A DNA stretch of 64,000 nucleotides from Methylocystis iwaonis (lineage in GTDB: Bacteria; Pseudomonadota; Alphaproteobacteria; Rhizobiales; Beijerinckiaceae). Both the position numbers and the translations under genes were made by a program. The number at the start of each line of letters is the position of its first letter. Position 1 is the first letter of the stretch. Shown in pieces: positions 23,581 to 32,952 of this stretch. The notes under the pieces are model-generated. The model saw nothing but the letters and a program-made list of their open reading frames with translations, had not been told where the DNA came from and searched no databases. Location: positions 2,842,501 to 2,906,500 of the forward strand of contig NZ_AP027142.1 of assembly GCF_027925385.1 (NCBI RefSeq). Direction: 5' to 3'.

Positions 23581-24183
23581 ATGAATCGCGAGGACATCGG
23601 CGACACGGAACACGCTGCCACGGAGCCAGCCGATACGCTCGCCATTCCGCCGCTGCCTGAGGACCGGTCGCTGCTCGTTCTCGACGACGACAAACCCTTC
23701 CTGCATCGCCTGGCCCGCGCCATGGAGGCGCGCGGCTTCGTCGTCACCCAATGCGAGACGGTGGCCGAAGGACTCGCGGCGCTCGAAAACAGGCCGCCCG
23801 CCTTTGCGATCGTCGACATGCGGCTCGAAGACGGCAACGGACTGGACGTCATCGAGAAGTTGAAGGAGGCGCGGCCGGACGCGCGCGGCATTATCCTGAC
23901 CGGCTACGGCAATATCGCCACCGCCGTCACCGCGGTGAAGCTCGGCGCCTTCGATTATCTCGCCAAGCCCGCGGACGCCGACGAAATCTATCATGCGCTG
24001 ATGGCCACCTCGATCGAGAAGCCCGACGCGCAGGAAAACCCCATGTCCGCCGACCGCGTGCGGTGGGAGCATATTCAGCGCGTCTTCGAATCCTGCGACC
24101 GCAATGTCTCGGAGACGGCCCGGCGCCTCAACATGCACCGCCGCACCTTGCAGCGCATCCTGGCGAAGCGCGCGCCGCGCTGA
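23581..24183 (+). CDS. regA: Response regulator RegA/ActR/PrrA
   Basis: A 200-residue two-domain regulator. The receiver has the acidic pocket VLDDD, phospho-acceptor Asp79 in FAIVDMRLEDGNG, the Thr in IILTGYGNIATAV and the Lys in YLAKPADADE. After a short linker the Fis-type helix-turn-helix reads CDRNVSETARRLNMHRRTLQRIL. Both the length and the HTH are typical for RegA. A 40-residue N-terminal extension is Pro/Glu-rich. It has a GGGG-rich leader rather than a clear Shine-Dalgarno. It works with RegB, encoded just upstream, but the 160-bp gap with two palindromes suggests separate control. Confidence 0.95.
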   Translation: MNREDIGDTEHAATEPADTLAIPPLPEDRSLLVLDDDKPFLHRLARAMEARGFVVTQCETVAEGLAALENRPPAFAIVDMRLEDGNGLDVIEKLKEARPDARGIILTGYGNIATAVTAVKLGAFDYLAKPADADEIYHALMATSIEKPDAQENPMSADRVRWEHIQRVFESCDRNVSETARRLNMHRRTLQRILAKRAPR

Positions 24184-24189
24184 GGAGTT

Positions 24190-24424
24190 GGACCGCGCGC
24201 CTTCAGGCGCGCTCGGTTTGGTGACGCCTCCCAAGGCGGCCTCCTCCTTCGAGACCCGAGCTTCGCTCGTTCCTCAGGATGAGGCCTAAGTGTTTGGCGC
24301 AGATGCAGAAGCCCCTCATGCTGAGGAGGCTGCGCAGCAGGCGTTTCGAAGCACGAGGGGCGGCAACGCTATCTTGTCGTAGTCGGCGCGCTCTACATAA
24401 AGCGCGCCTGAAGGCGCGCGGTCC
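24190..24424. repeat. Paired 23-bp hairpin units (locus B) enclosing another palindromic repeat
   Basis: One 23-bp unit is at 24190-24212, six bases after the regA stop; the inverse unit is at 24402-24424, ten bases after the mmcB stop. Between them, 24235-24356 holds a second repeat type with TCCTCAGGATGAGG and CCTCATGCTGAGGAGG arms, a kind seen widely in Hyphomicrobiales. No gene lies in 24184-24434. Confidence 0.8.
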
Positions 24425-24434
24425 GGTTTCTGAC

Positions 24435-24905
24435 TCACCCCTCCAGCCGCTCATCGCCGAAGGCGAGCGCGCAATAGCGTTCCGCAGCCAAGGCGCCGAA
24501 GCGCACCAGCATCGCCTTTCGGCTCGCCGATGCGAGGCGCAGGCTCGGCGCTTCGCGGGCGAGCATGGCGCCATGCGCGTCGGCGACGATGAGGCCCGCG
24601 TCCTCGGGGAAGAGTTCGACGTCGAGCGCCATGGGAATGGCGAAATAGAATCGGTCGCAATAGTCGCGGTAGCGCGTCCATTTCTGATCCGCGCGCAAAT
24701 CCTCGAGCGAGGATTTCACCTCGACGATACGCAATCCGCCGTCGGGCGCGAGCGCGACCAGATCGGCCCGCGTGCCATTGGGCAAAGGCAATTCAGCGAT
24801 GACGGCGAAGCCGCAGGCGCGCAGGTAGCGCCGCGCGCCGCGCGTCACATGCCGGGTCGTCTCGGGACGTCCGGCTTCCGCCGATGGAAGCAGATTGGAG
24901 TGCAT
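24435..24905 (-). CDS. mmcB: MmcB-family DNA repair protein
   Basis: A 156-residue protein of the MmcB family, named from Caulobacter where it takes part in tolerance of mitomycin C damage. A PD-(D/E)xK-type nuclease core is visible: RADLVALAPDGGLRIVEVKS, with Asp then Glu-x-Lys, followed by DLRADQKW and YRDYCDRFYFA. It is a single compact domain. The start MHSNLLPSA at 24905 was chosen over a long upstream frame that runs opposite the potF-like gene. It is divergent from that gene, 75 bp apart. Confidence 0.85.
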   Translation of the reverse strand: MHSNLLPSAEAGRPETTRHVTRGARRYLRACGFAVIAELPLPNGTRADLVALAPDGGLRIVEVKSSLEDLRADQKWTRYRDYCDRFYFAIPMALDVELFPEDAGLIVADAHGAMLAREAPSLRLASASRKAMLVRFGALAAERYCALAFGDERLEG

Positions 24906-24980
24906 CGTCTCTCCCGCGCGAGCATGATAATCTCCGCCCGCGACATGCGGCGCAAGCCGCGCCCCTCCAGCCGGCCGCTC

Positions 24981-26060
24981 ATGACGAAAATCCTCGCCGC
25001 CCTCCTCTTCGCTTTCGCCTGCGCTCCCGCCTCGGCCGCCGAGCGCGTGGTCAATATCTTCAATTGGAGCGATTACATCGACCCCGGCGTGCTCGAGGAT
25101 TTTACACGCGAGACTGGCGTCAAGGTCGTCTACGACACCTACGATTCCAATGAAATTCTGGAGTCGCGCCTGCTTGCCGGCGCAACCGGCTATGACATCG
25201 TCGTGCCTTCCGCGACCTTTCTGCAACGCCAGATCAAAGCCGGCGTGCTGCAACCCATCGACCGCAAACGCCTCGCCAATGCGGTGAACATATGGAGCGA
25301 GATCGACGGAAGGCTGTCGAGCTACGATCCCGGCAGCGCCCATGCGATCAATTACATGTGGTACACGACCGGCGTCGCCTATAATGTCGCGAAGATCAGG
25401 GAGCGCATCGGCAAGCCGATCACGAGCTGGGAACAGGTGCTGCGCCCAGAGAATTTGAAAAAGCTCGCCGACTGCGGCGTCTATGTGCTGGATAGTCCCG
25501 AAGACATTTTCGCCATCACGCTCAATTTCCTGAAGCTCGATCCCAACTCCAAGAGCGAAGCTGATCTCAAGCGCGCGGCCGATCATCTCGTGGGGCTGCG
25601 GCGCTACATCAAGAAATTCCACTCCTCGGAATATATCAACGCGCTGGCCAATGGCGACATTTGCCTCGCCATCGGCTGGGCCGGCGACAGCCTGCAGGCG
25701 CGCAACCGCGCGCGCGAGGCGGGCTCGGATGTCGAGATCGCCTATGCGATCCCGAGCGAAGGCACGCTGATGTCGATGGATAATCTCGCCATGCCCGTCG
25801 ACGCGCCGCATGTCGCCGAGGCTTATATGTTCATCGATTATCTGCTGCGGCCCGATGTCGCCGCGCGCAACACCAAGGCCACCAATTTCGCCAATGGGGT
25901 CGGCCCCTCCCGCGCCTTGATTGACAAATCGATCGCCGATGATCCTTCGGTCTACCCGAATGACACGACCATGCGCCGCCTCTTCACCGTCACAACGCCG
26001 AACCAGCCTCAGCAGAAGTTCATCACGCGGCTTTGGACGATGGTGAAAACCGGGCGATAG
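24981..26060 (+). CDS. Periplasmic polyamine-binding protein, PotF/PotD type
   Basis: A 359-residue periplasmic solute-binding protein with a signal peptide cut after ASAA. Family 1 stretches include VVNIFNWSDYIDP, GVKVVYDTYDSNEILESRL, INYMWYTTGVAYN, AIGWAGDSLQA and SMDNLAMPVDAP, the usual PotF ligand frame with aromatic and acidic residues for an amine. No permease or ATPase gene is adjacent, so the rest of the transporter must be elsewhere. Longer starts exist at 24925 and 24946 but lack ribosome-binding sites; 24981 also lacks a strong one, so the start is the least certain part. Confidence 0.88.
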   Translation: MTKILAALLFAFACAPASAAERVVNIFNWSDYIDPGVLEDFTRETGVKVVYDTYDSNEILESRLLAGATGYDIVVPSATFLQRQIKAGVLQPIDRKRLANAVNIWSEIDGRLSSYDPGSAHAINYMWYTTGVAYNVAKIRERIGKPITSWEQVLRPENLKKLADCGVYVLDSPEDIFAITLNFLKLDPNSKSEADLKRAADHLVGLRRYIKKFHSSEYINALANGDICLAIGWAGDSLQARNRAREAGSDVEIAYAIPSEGTLMSMDNLAMPVDAPHVAEAYMFIDYLLRPDVAARNTKATNFANGVGPSRALIDKSIADDPSVYPNDTTMRRLFTVTTPNQPQQKFITRLWTMVKTGR

Positions 26061-26072
26061 GTTTATGCGACT

Positions 26073-26269
26073 GTCATTCCCGGCACCCGCAGAGCGGGCG
26101 ATCTGGAATCCGGAGCAAAACCAGCGCTATATCGGCCAGCCGTCATTGCGAGGAGCGTAAGCGACGACGCAATCCAGGGCAGCTATCGCGGCTCTGGATT
26201 GCTTCGCTTCGCTCGCAATGACGGGAGGCTCTGAATTCTCGGTCGGGCCTGCGGCCCGCAGGGAATGAC
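26073..26269. repeat. Composite palindromic repeat, outer element with nested inner element
   Basis: Outer ends GTCATTCCCG (26073) and GGGAATGAC (26261-26269) match the element at 10058. Nested inside, 26142-26222, is an inner element starting GTCATTGCGAGG and ending GCTCGCAATGAC. The inner copy has entered the outer at a different point from the copies at 35655 and 39731. It lies between the potF-like and J-domain genes. Confidence 0.85.
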
Positions 26270-26276
26270 AAGCGCC

Positions 26277-26756
26277 CTATGACGCAGCCGCGAATTGCTC
26301 GAGAAGCGCGTCGCGCGCCTCCGCGATCCGGCGGTATTCCTCGGCGCTGCCGCCGGCGTCGGGATGCGCGGTCTTGGCCAGCCGCCGGAAGGCGGCGTTG
26401 ATCTCCGACGGCGTGAGCGCGCCCTCAATTGGCAAATTCAGCGTCTCGCGGTGCTCTTCCTGATCCGACTCGGTGAAACGAAACTGTAACTGGAAGGCCC
26501 GGCGTTTTTCCCGCGCTTCGAGGCGCAGTTCGACCTGATCTTCCTGCCACCTCTGGCGCGACATGACGAGGCATTCGCCAAAGGCGATCCGCCCCTGCGC
26601 CTCGAGCTCGTCGAGGCTAAAGGGGCCGACAACGCCATAGGGCGGCGCAAGATAGGCGCGCCTGCCATCCTCGCGCGCCTCGATATGGCCGATCGTCACC
26701 ATATCCAGGACGCCCAGCGAGCCGTTCCAGACGACCCATTGCTCTTTGTCCGTCAT
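26277..26756 (-). CDS. J-domain protein with C-terminal HPD motif
   Basis: A 159-residue protein with a DnaJ domain at the C-terminal end (about residues 115-155): LTPSEINAAFRRLAKTAHPDAGG, with HPD, then the helix EEYRRIAEARDALLEQF. The J domain would stimulate the ATPase of a DnaK-type chaperone. The N-terminal two thirds (from MTDKEQWVVW) is a domain I do not recognise. The longer frame to 26831 was cut at the ATG at 26756. It is 141 bp downstream of dnaA in the same direction, possibly on its own transcript. Confidence 0.8.
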   Translation of the reverse strand: MTDKEQWVVWNGSLGVLDMVTIGHIEAREDGRRAYLAPPYGVVGPFSLDELEAQGRIAFGECLVMSRQRWQEDQVELRLEAREKRRAFQLQFRFTESDQEEHRETLNLPIEGALTPSEINAAFRRLAKTAHPDAGGSAEEYRRIAEARDALLEQFAAAS

Positions 26757-26897
26757 GCAGCGGACCTTCTCGCACAGGCCAGCGTCGCGCCCCCGCCTTA
26801 TGCGTGCGAAAGGGTCTGCGAAGCCGGACAATCTGTGCGTCTATGCATGATCGGAGCCAAGGCGCGGAGAAAGGCCGGCAGGCTCCAGCGGTGAGGC

Positions 26898-28394
26898 TTA
26901 TTGCTCGTTCAATATGCGTTTCAGAAGATCGATGACTTCCGCAAGGCTTTTGTCCTTGGAGACGAGTTCCTCGATCTTTCGGACAGCGTGCAGCACCGTC
27001 GTGTGATCGCGGCCGCCGAAGCGCCGCCCGATTTCGGGCAAGGAGCGCAAGGTCAACACTTTCGACAGATACATGGCGATCTGGCGGGGGCGCACGACAT
27101 TCGCCGTGCGGCGCGAGGACAGAATGTCAGAGCGAGAAATATTGTAGTGCGAGGCCACGAGCTTTTGGATGTCGTCGATTTTGACGCGTTTGGGCTCTTG
27201 CGTGCGCACCAGATCGCGGATCGCCGTTTCCGCCGTCTCGACGGTCAGCGGCGCGCCGTTGAGCGTGACATGCGCCAGAAGACGATTGACGGCGCCTTCC
27301 AGATCGCGGCCGTTGGTGACGATCGTGCGCGCGACATAATTGATGACGTCCGGCGGCACATGGAAGCCCGGCTGCATCTCTTGGGCGGCGGCGATGCGCG
27401 CGCCCAGGATTTTTGCGCGCAGGGATTCGTCGAGGGGGCCGATGTCGACACACAGACCGCCTTTGAAACGCGACAGCACGCGCTCGTCCAGCGTTTCGAG
27501 ATCGGACGGCGGACGATCGGCGGCGACGACAACCTGACGCCCCGCGTCGATCAGCGCATTGAGCGTGTGGCAGAACTCCTGCTGAATCGATTTGCCTTGC
27601 AGGAACTGCACATCGTCGATGATGAGCATGTCGATGGCGCGCAGCCGCTCCTTGAAGGCGTGCGCCGTCTGCGTGGTCAGCGACGAAACGAAGCCGCTCA
27701 TGAATCGTTCGGCCGTGAGATAGACCGCGCGACGTCGATTATCGTTCGTCGCATGGGCAAGCGCCTGCAGAAGATGCGTCTTGCCCAGCCCAACCGCCGC
27801 ATGGGCGTAGAGCGGATTGAACATTGGCGTGTCGCCGGGCCGGGCGTCTGCGACGCGGCATGCGGCCGCGTAAGCGAGCTGGTTGGAAGGCCCGACGAGA
27901 AAGGTCGAAAAGGATAAGCGGCGATCCAGCGGCGAACCGACGACAGAGTCGTTCTCGCCGCGCGGCGCCACGGCGCGCGCCGGCCGCCGTTGTGCGGCGG
28001 AAGTCTCGACGGGCTCTGCGGCGACAACGTAAGGCGTCTGCGGCTTCTCCGCCAAATGCGGCGTCAGCGCCTCGGATTCGCCGACGCCATCGCGCGGCTT
28101 CGCCTTGCGCGCGGAGGAACGCACGTCGATCACGACATGCTCGATATTCTCGAACTCATTCGACACGCGCGCCTTGATGCGCGACGCATAGTGCGATTGC
28201 ACCCAGCTCTTCAAAAATTTGGTGGGCACACTGAGATAGATGGTCCCGGCGTTCAGGCGATCGAGCTCCAGGCGCGTGAACCATGAGCTGTAAACGGCGT
28301 CGCCGAGCTCGGCGCGCAACCTTTGACGTACGCCTTCCCAGCGCTTTTGATCTTCCGGGCAAATCCCGTCGTGTTGCATGGCGCGATCCAGCAT
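26898..28394 (-). CDS. dnaA: Chromosomal replication initiator DnaA
   Basis: A 498-residue AAA+ initiator. Domain I (about residues 15-85) has [21 protein letters not shown]; a variable linker follows. The AAA+ part has the Walker [14 protein letters not shown], Walker [14 protein letters not shown], the ISM and arginine finger ([12 protein letters not shown]). Domain IV ends with the DNA-recognition signature [16 protein letters not shown]. The ATG at 28394 has AAAGG ahead. It lies in the common rpsT-dnaA neighbourhood, but dnaN and recF do not follow. Confidence 0.97.
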   Translation of the reverse strand: MLDRAMQHDGICPEDQKRWEGVRQRLRAELGDAVYSSWFTRLELDRLNAGTIYLSVPTKFLKSWVQSHYASRIKARVSNEFENIEHVVIDVRSSARKAKPRDGVGESEALTPHLAEKPQTPYVVAAEPVETSAAQRRPARAVAPRGENDSVVGSPLDRRLSFSTFLVGPSNQLAYAAACRVADARPGDTPMFNPLYAHAAVGLGKTHLLQALAHATNDNRRRAVYLTAERFMSGFVSSLTTQTAHAFKERLRAIDMLIIDDVQFLQGKSIQQEFCHTLNALIDAGRQVVVAADRPPSDLETLDERVLSRFKGGLCVDIGPLDESLRAKILGARIAAAQEMQPGFHVPPDVINYVARTIVTNGRDLEGAVNRLLAHVTLNGAPLTVETAETAIRDLVRTQEPKRVKIDDIQKLVASHYNISRSDILSSRRTANVVRPRQIAMYLSKVLTLRSLPEIGRRFGGRDHTTVLHAVRKIEELVSKDKSLAEVIDLLKRILNEQ

Positions 28395-29244
28395 TCGTGA
28401 CCTTTTTCGAGAATACGCGTTCCGTCGCGCCCGCAGCGCGCGGGCGACGTGAATTCGCTCAGATAGACGCAGATGGTTGCTAGAATAGTCTCAGTCGGCG
28501 ACGCTCAGCAGGGCGGACCTAGCGCAAACCCTTCGCTACTCGCCTCGCCGCTTATACGATCGAGATAGACGCTGGGGACAAAATCAATTGAACGCCGTGA
28601 GAAGAATTCACGCACTCTACGCAGCACTCCAATCTCATTGGCCCGCCGCTGTCTTCTCATGACAAAACCCCCGGTTTCCAGAATCGCAGGATCCTGGATT
28701 TCTAACGCCCCCGCCTGACTGCTTTGAACTCAGCAGCCCCGCGAACTGATCTCGTGAATTTCAAATCGAACAGGAGGGAAAGCAATCGCTCGCCGGAAGC
28801 CTCGGCTTTTCGAGCAGGATCTCGACATATCGTCGCTCCCTTTGTGTGCTCAGCCTGTAGCTGATGGTGGGCGATAATCGCTTTCGTTCGACAAAAAAGA
28901 ACCTACACGCGGCGCCTCATCCGCGCAATGATCGACATCAATGTGACGTCATCCTTTCGCCTCGCCTGTGGCGCCGATGCAAGACTTTACGGCGCAAAGT
29001 AGGCTGTAAACTTATGATTCAGCTCTGGGAATAAAAGGAAATCCGATTTTCCGCATTATGCACTTGGAATGCGCGTGAATTAACTGTCGTAAAGATGTCA
29101 AGTGGCCATCTGGATAGGCCTTTTTGACGACTTGGTCACAAGGGCTTGAATCCGAGGACTTTCGTCTGCGCGCAACCGCTACGCGATATTTTTTGTGTGC
29201 GCGTCCGAATGGCGCGGGCAAAGTTTGCGCCACCAGAGGCCAGA
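28395..29244. other. 850-bp gene-free region between dnaA and rpsT
   Basis: No credible gene is present. The part from about 28860 to 29200 is clearly richer in A+T than its surroundings. Three GANTC sites (28681, 29016, 29148), the target of the CcrM methylase, occur here, and one TGACGTCA palindrome (28944-28951). I found no TTATCCACA-type DnaA box on either strand, so evidence for an origin is lacking. It most likely holds the dnaA promoter and a long leader. Confidence 0.6.
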
Positions 29245-29271
29245 AATAAAAAAAGCCCAGCAGAGCTGGGC
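29245..29271 (-). terminator. Terminator of rpsT
   Basis: On the minus strand GCCCAGC pairs with GCTGGGC around a TCT loop, followed by seven T, then ATTT. It is 62 bp after the rpsT stop and also marks the rpsT side of the gene-free region. Confidence 0.9.
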
Positions 29272-29332
29272 CTTAAGAGTATCGCCAATCACTCCAAAAT
29301 CGGAGTAAGCTGCACGCAATAGGCGAGAAATC

Positions 29333-29605
29333 TCACCCCTTCGCTGCAAGCGCCTTCACGCTGGCGCTCAGGCGCGAAACTTTGCGCGAGGCGGTGTTCT
29401 TGTGAATGACGCCCTTCTGCGCGGCGCGCATCATCTCCGGCGCGGCGCTCTGCAGCGCAGCGGCGGCGAGCGACGCGTCGCCGGAAGCGATCGCCTCCTC
29501 GACCTTGCGCACGAAGGTGCGCATGCGGCTGCGACGCGCGCGATTGACGGCGGTGCGGCGCTCGATCTTGCGAACGGCTTTTTTGGCCGAAGCTGTATTG
29601 GCCAT
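29333..29605 (-). CDS. rpsT: 30S ribosomal protein S20
   Basis: A 90-residue, highly basic, helical protein that binds the 5' domain of 16S rRNA. The N-terminal [18 protein letters not shown] and the later [16 protein letters not shown] are the S20 pattern. GAGGACAG lies ahead of the ATG. It has its own promoter (29690-29718), a hairpin in the leader (29661-29678) and a strong terminator, so it is a single-gene transcript between ech and dnaA. Confidence 0.97.
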   Translation of the reverse strand: MANTASAKKAVRKIERRTAVNRARRSRMRTFVRKVEEAIASGDASLAAAALQSAAPEMMRAAQKGVIHKNTASRKVSRLSASVKALAAKG

Positions 29606-29689
29606 GTCTTATCTGTCCTCGAAGCTGTAACAGCGACTCATGGCCGCCCGAAAACATTGCGGCCGCGAAATCGCGGCCACGTCGCATGC

Positions 29690-29718
29690 CTTATAGGCTC
29701 GCCCCTTTTTTTCGTCAA
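29690..29718 (-). promoter_or_regulatory. Promoter of rpsT
   Basis: On the minus strand TTGACG, exactly 17 bp, then TATAAG. The leader downstream carries a perfect palindrome GGCCGCGA-AA-TCGCGGCC at 29661-29678, which could fold in the mRNA. Confidence 0.7.
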
Positions 29719-29733
29719 TGGCGATGCGCATTT

Positions 29734-29786
29734 GGACCGCGGGCCTTCCGGCCCGCATTTTGAGCGAGCCTGAAGGCTCGCGGTCC
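29734..29786. repeat. Paired 23-bp hairpin units (locus C) after ech
   Basis: Unit one (29734-29756) has the stem GCGGGCC with GGCCCGC; unit two (29764-29786) has GCGAGCC with GGCTCGC. The arms differ between units but each keeps its own pairing. Unit two ends three bases from the ech stop. Confidence 0.85.
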
Positions 29787-29789
29787 GCC

Positions 29790-30566
29790 TCAGCGATTTT
29801 GGAAAGCGGGTTTCCGCTTCTCCACGAAAGCCGCCATGCCCTCTTTCTGGTCCTGGGTGGCGAAGAGGGAATAAAACAGCCGGCGCTCATAGCGCACGCC
29901 CTCTGTGAGCGTGGTTTCGAAAGCAGCGTTCACCGCCTCCTTGGCCATCATCGCCGCCGGCAGCGACATGACGGCGACGGCCGCCCCCGCCTTCAGCGCC
30001 TCTGCGACAAGGTCGGCGGCGGGGACGATTCGCGCGACGAGACCGCAGCGCTCGGCCTCCTCCGCCCCCATCATGCGGCCGGTCAGCACGAGGTCCATGG
30101 CTTTGGCCTTACCGATCGCCCGGGTCAGGCGCTGGGTGCCGCCCGCGCCGGGGATGACGCCGATCTTGATCTCAGGCTGTCCGAACTGCGCCGTATCGGC
30201 GGCTATGATAAAGTCGCACATCATGGCGAGCTCGCAGCCGCCGCCGAGCGCGAAACCGGCGACCGCCGCGATGATCGGCTTGCGGGCGCGCGCGACCGTG
30301 TCCCAGCGGCCGATGAAGTCGCTCAGATAAGCGTCGGCGAAGCTCTTGTCCTTCATCTCCTTGATGTCGGCGCCGGCGGCGAAGGCCTTCTCCGAGCCGG
30401 TGACCACCACGCAGCCGACGCCGTCGTCGGCCTCGAAGCCGGCCAAAGCGCAGTCGACCTCGCTGATCAGCAGCGCGTTGAGGGCGTTCAATGCCTGCGG
30501 CCGGTTCAGGCGGATGAGGCCCACACGGCCATGCGTTTCGACGTCGATCGTCTCGTAGCTGCTCAT
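29790..30566 (-). CDS. Enoyl-CoA hydratase
   Basis: A 258-residue crotonase-family enzyme that adds water to trans-2-enoyl-CoA in fatty acid breakdown or a related route. The oxyanion-hole segments [11 protein letters not shown] and [15 protein letters not shown] are present, as are the two catalytic glutamates, in CELAM and in [18 protein letters not shown]. This pattern is that of a true hydratase. It is the last gene of coaBC-dut-rrf2-ech, 12 bp after rrf2. The physiological substrate cannot be decided. Confidence 0.9.
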   Translation of the reverse strand: MSSYETIDVETHGRVGLIRLNRPQALNALNALLISEVDCALAGFEADDGVGCVVVTGSEKAFAAGADIKEMKDKSFADAYLSDFIGRWDTVARARKPIIAAVAGFALGGGCELAMMCDFIIAADTAQFGQPEIKIGVIPGAGGTQRLTRAIGKAKAMDLVLTGRMMGAEEAERCGLVARIVPAADLVAEALKAGAAVAVMSLPAAMMAKEAVNAAFETTLTEGVRYERRLFYSLFATQDQKEGMAAFVEKRKPAFQNR

Positions 30567-30578
30567 CTGGGCCTCCTT

Positions 30579-31016
30579 CTAAATATCGAAGTCAGTCGCG
30601 GGCTCTTTCTGGCCGAAGCCCAGCGCAATGGCGCGGGCGTAGAGATCCTCGAGGGTGATGTCGTCGAGCCGCGCCAGCGCCGCCTCTTCGGTCTCGGCGA
30701 TCAGCGGCTCGAGCACGGCGACGAGCAGCGCGGGCGCCTGATCCTCTTCTTCCTCGGCGCGCAAGGCGACGCGCACGATCTCGCCGACGCAGAGTCGGCG
30801 CCGTTCGCGCGCCAGCTCATAGCCGCCAGCCGGGCCGCGCACACTCTTCAATATGCCGGCGCGCACCAGCGCCTGCAGCAGCGTCTCTAACCGGCGCGGC
30901 GGCAGATCGTGGCGCGCGGCAAGCTCCTTCGACGAGACGGGACGCCCGCGCGCATAAAGGGCGACGTCGAGCGCCGCCATCAAAGCGAATCGCGCCGGTC
31001 GCGGCAGCAGCTTCAT
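30579..31016 (-). CDS. Rrf2-family transcriptional regulator without the Fe-S cysteines
   Basis: A 145-residue winged-helix regulator. The N-terminal [42 protein letters not shown] and the wing [13 protein letters not shown] are the Rrf2 pattern. Members that sense iron-sulfur status (IscR, NsrR) carry three clustered cysteines in the dimerisation region; here only one cysteine is present (LCVGEI), so a cluster of that type is unlikely. Its start overlaps the dut stop (ATGA). It may regulate its own operon or genes elsewhere. Confidence 0.85.
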   Translation of the reverse strand: MKLLPRPARFALMAALDVALYARGRPVSSKELAARHDLPPRRLETLLQALVRAGILKSVRGPAGGYELARERRRLCVGEIVRVALRAEEEEDQAPALLVAVLEPLIAETEEAALARLDDITLEDLYARAIALGFGQKEPATDFDI

Positions 31017-31477
31017 TCCTCACCGCCCCCGTGCAGGCCGGTCGAGCCGAAACCGCCCGCGCCGCGCGCGGTTTCGTCGAGATCCGCCACCTCCTCCAAG
31101 ATCGCGCGCACGACCGGCGCGACGACGAGCTGGGCGATCCGCATGCCGCGGGTGATCTCGAAGGGCTGGCCGCCATGATTGATGAGCAGCGCCTTCACCT
31201 CGCCGCGATAGTCGCTGTCGATGGTGCCCGGCGCGTTGAGAACGGTCACGCCATATTCGACGGCGAGCCCCGAACGCGGCCGCAACTGCGCCTCATAGCC
31301 CTCCGGCAAGGCGATCTGGATTCCGGTCGGAATCAGATCGCGCGCGCCCGGCTCCAGCACGAGCTTCTGCCCGGCGGGCAGCGCCGCATAGAGATCGAGC
31401 CCGGCGGCCCCTTCGCTGGCATAGGCGGGGAGCGGCAGGCCCTCGCCATTGGTGAGGCGGCGGATGGAGACTTTCAT
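31013..31477 (-). CDS. dut: Deoxyuridine 5'-triphosphate nucleotidohydrolase (dUTPase)
   Basis: A 154-residue trimeric dUTPase that converts dUTP to dUMP, preventing uracil in DNA and feeding thymidylate synthesis. All five family motifs are visible: [42 protein letters not shown] and the C-terminal GAGGFGSTG. It overlaps coaBC upstream and rrf2 downstream by four bases each (ATGA), so the three are translationally coupled. The coaBC-dut order is common in bacteria. Confidence 0.96.
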   Translation of the reverse strand: MKVSIRRLTNGEGLPLPAYASEGAAGLDLYAALPAGQKLVLEPGARDLIPTGIQIALPEGYEAQLRPRSGLAVEYGVTVLNAPGTIDSDYRGEVKALLINHGGQPFEITRGMRIAQLVVAPVVRAILEEVADLDETARGAGGFGSTGLHGGGEE

Positions 31478-32721
31478 TCAGCGGCCTCTTTTTCATTGAG
31501 AATTTCCGCGAGCCGCGCAACGAGCCGCTCGGCGACGGCCTCCTTGCGCAGGCGCGGCCAGCTTTCGACGCCGATCGGCGAGACGAGATGCGCCTCGTTC
31601 TCATCGCCGCCGAAAACGCCGGAGCCTTCCGACACGTCATTGGCGACGATCAGATCGCAGCCTTTGCGGGCAAGCTTTTCGCGGGCGTGAGCGATGACGT
31701 TGGTGGTCTCCGCCGCGAAGCCGACGACGAGCCGCGGCCGATTTTGCGCGCGCGCGACGCTCGCCAGAATGTCCGGGTTTTCGACAAGCGCAAAGCTCGG
31801 GGCCTCAGCCCCCTGCTCTTTCTTGATCTTCTGCGTTGCCGCCTCGACGCGCCAATCGGCGACGGCGGCGGCGCCGACGAAAACATCGGCCGGCAGCGCC
31901 TGCTCGACAGCGGCAAGCATGTCGCGGGCGCTCTCGACGTGGATGACGTCGCAGCCAGGCGGATCGGGGAGCATCACAGGCCCGCAGATCAGCGTCACCC
32001 GCGCGCCCGCAATGGCGGCGGCGGCTGCAATGGCGTGGCCCTGTTTGCCGGAGGAACGGTTGGCGATATAGCGCACCGGGTCGATCGCTTCATGCGTCGG
32101 CCCCGAGGTGACGACGACATGGCGGCCGGCCAGCGCGCCGGGCTCGACGGCGGGCAAGGACAGCCGCGTGTCGCTTTCCAGCGCTTGCTCTATCGCGGCG
32201 ACGATTTCCAGCGGCTCGGCCATGCGGCCGGGGCCATATTCGCCGCAGGCCATCTCTCCGCTATTGGGGCCGACGAACAAGGCCCCGTCGCTTTTGAGCG
32301 TCGCGACATTGCGCCGGGTCGCCGGCGCCAGCCACATGCGCAGATTCATGGCGGGCGCGTAGAGGGCGCGCTTGTCGGTCGCAAGCAGGAGCGTCGTGGC
32401 GAGATCGTCGCAGAGACCCTGCGCGGCGCGCGCGAGGAGATGCGCGGTCGCGGGCGCCACGACGATGAGGTCGGCGTCGCGAGAGAGCTGGATATGGCCC
32501 ATCTCGTGCTCGTCCGTCGCCGAGAAGAGATCGTCGTAAACCTTTTCGCCTGCAAGGCTGACGAAGGCGAGCGGCGTGACGAACTCTTTGGCGGCGGCGG
32601 TCATGACCACCCGCACCCGCGCCCCCCGCTCGCGCAGGCGACGCACGAGGTCGAGTGACTTATAGGCCGCGATCCCGCCCCCAACGACGAGCAAAACCCT
32701 CTTCCCCTCAAGGCTTTGCAT
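31474..32721 (-). CDS. coaBC: Bifunctional phosphopantothenoylcysteine decarboxylase/phosphopantothenate-cysteine ligase
   Basis: A 415-residue two-domain enzyme that makes 4'-phosphopantetheine, the precursor of coenzyme A. The N-terminal flavoprotein part has [17 protein letters not shown], the active-site His in [21 protein letters not shown] and the cysteine in [13 protein letters not shown]. The C-terminal CoaB part begins at about residue 190 with [21 protein letters not shown] (family start of the ligase) and ends after [11 protein letters not shown]. The start at MQSLEGKR (32721) was chosen by family length; the longer frame crosses into recF. Confidence 0.95.
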   Translation of the reverse strand: MQSLEGKRVLLVVGGGIAAYKSLDLVRRLRERGARVRVVMTAAAKEFVTPLAFVSLAGEKVYDDLFSATDEHEMGHIQLSRDADLIVVAPATAHLLARAAQGLCDDLATTLLLATDKRALYAPAMNLRMWLAPATRRNVATLKSDGALFVGPNSGEMACGEYGPGRMAEPLEIVAAIEQALESDTRLSLPAVEPGALAGRHVVVTSGPTHEAIDPVRYIANRSSGKQGHAIAAAAAIAGARVTLICGPVMLPDPPGCDVIHVESARDMLAAVEQALPADVFVGAAAVADWRVEAATQKIKKEQGAEAPSFALVENPDILASVARAQNRPRLVVGFAAETTNVIAHAREKLARKGCDLIVANDVSEGSGVFGGDENEAHLVSPIGVESWPRLRKEAVAERLVARLAEILNEKEAAE

Positions 32722-32880
32722 GATCTCTGGACGCGGCAAGGCGGATACTCCCCGATGAATGCGCGCGGAGAATACAGACTTTGGGCGCAAGGCCAAAGCG
32801 GCCATGGCCGGCGCGCGTCCGAAATCCGACATTCGAACGCGCGCAACGATGAAGTGATCCAGAGCCATGGTGTGGCGTTG

Positions 32881-32906
32881 GGTTGCTTCGCTTCGCTCGC
32901 AATGAC
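32881..32906. repeat. Half copy of the inner palindromic repeat
   Basis: The right end of the inner element (TTGCTTCGCTTCGCTCGC then AATGAC) stands alone in the coaBC-recF divergent gap, preceded by a degenerate ATCCAGAG stretch. The left half is missing. Confidence 0.6.
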
Positions 32907-32952
32907 GGCGGCTCGGCGACGCGTCCCTCCCATTGGTGTTATCTAACGGCGA

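Noticed and set aside
24279..24980. Upstream extension of the PotF-like gene
   Set aside because: The extra 234 codons are antisense to mmcB and read through repeats; the signal peptide lies at 24981.
29012..29233. A 73-codon minus-strand frame in the dnaA-rpsT gap
   Set aside because: No ribosome-binding site stands out, the composition follows the A+T-rich region, and it ends without any conserved pattern.
28395..29244. Replication origin
   Set aside because: Position beside dnaA and A+T content suggested it, but no TTATCCACA-type box or 13-mer set was found on either strand.
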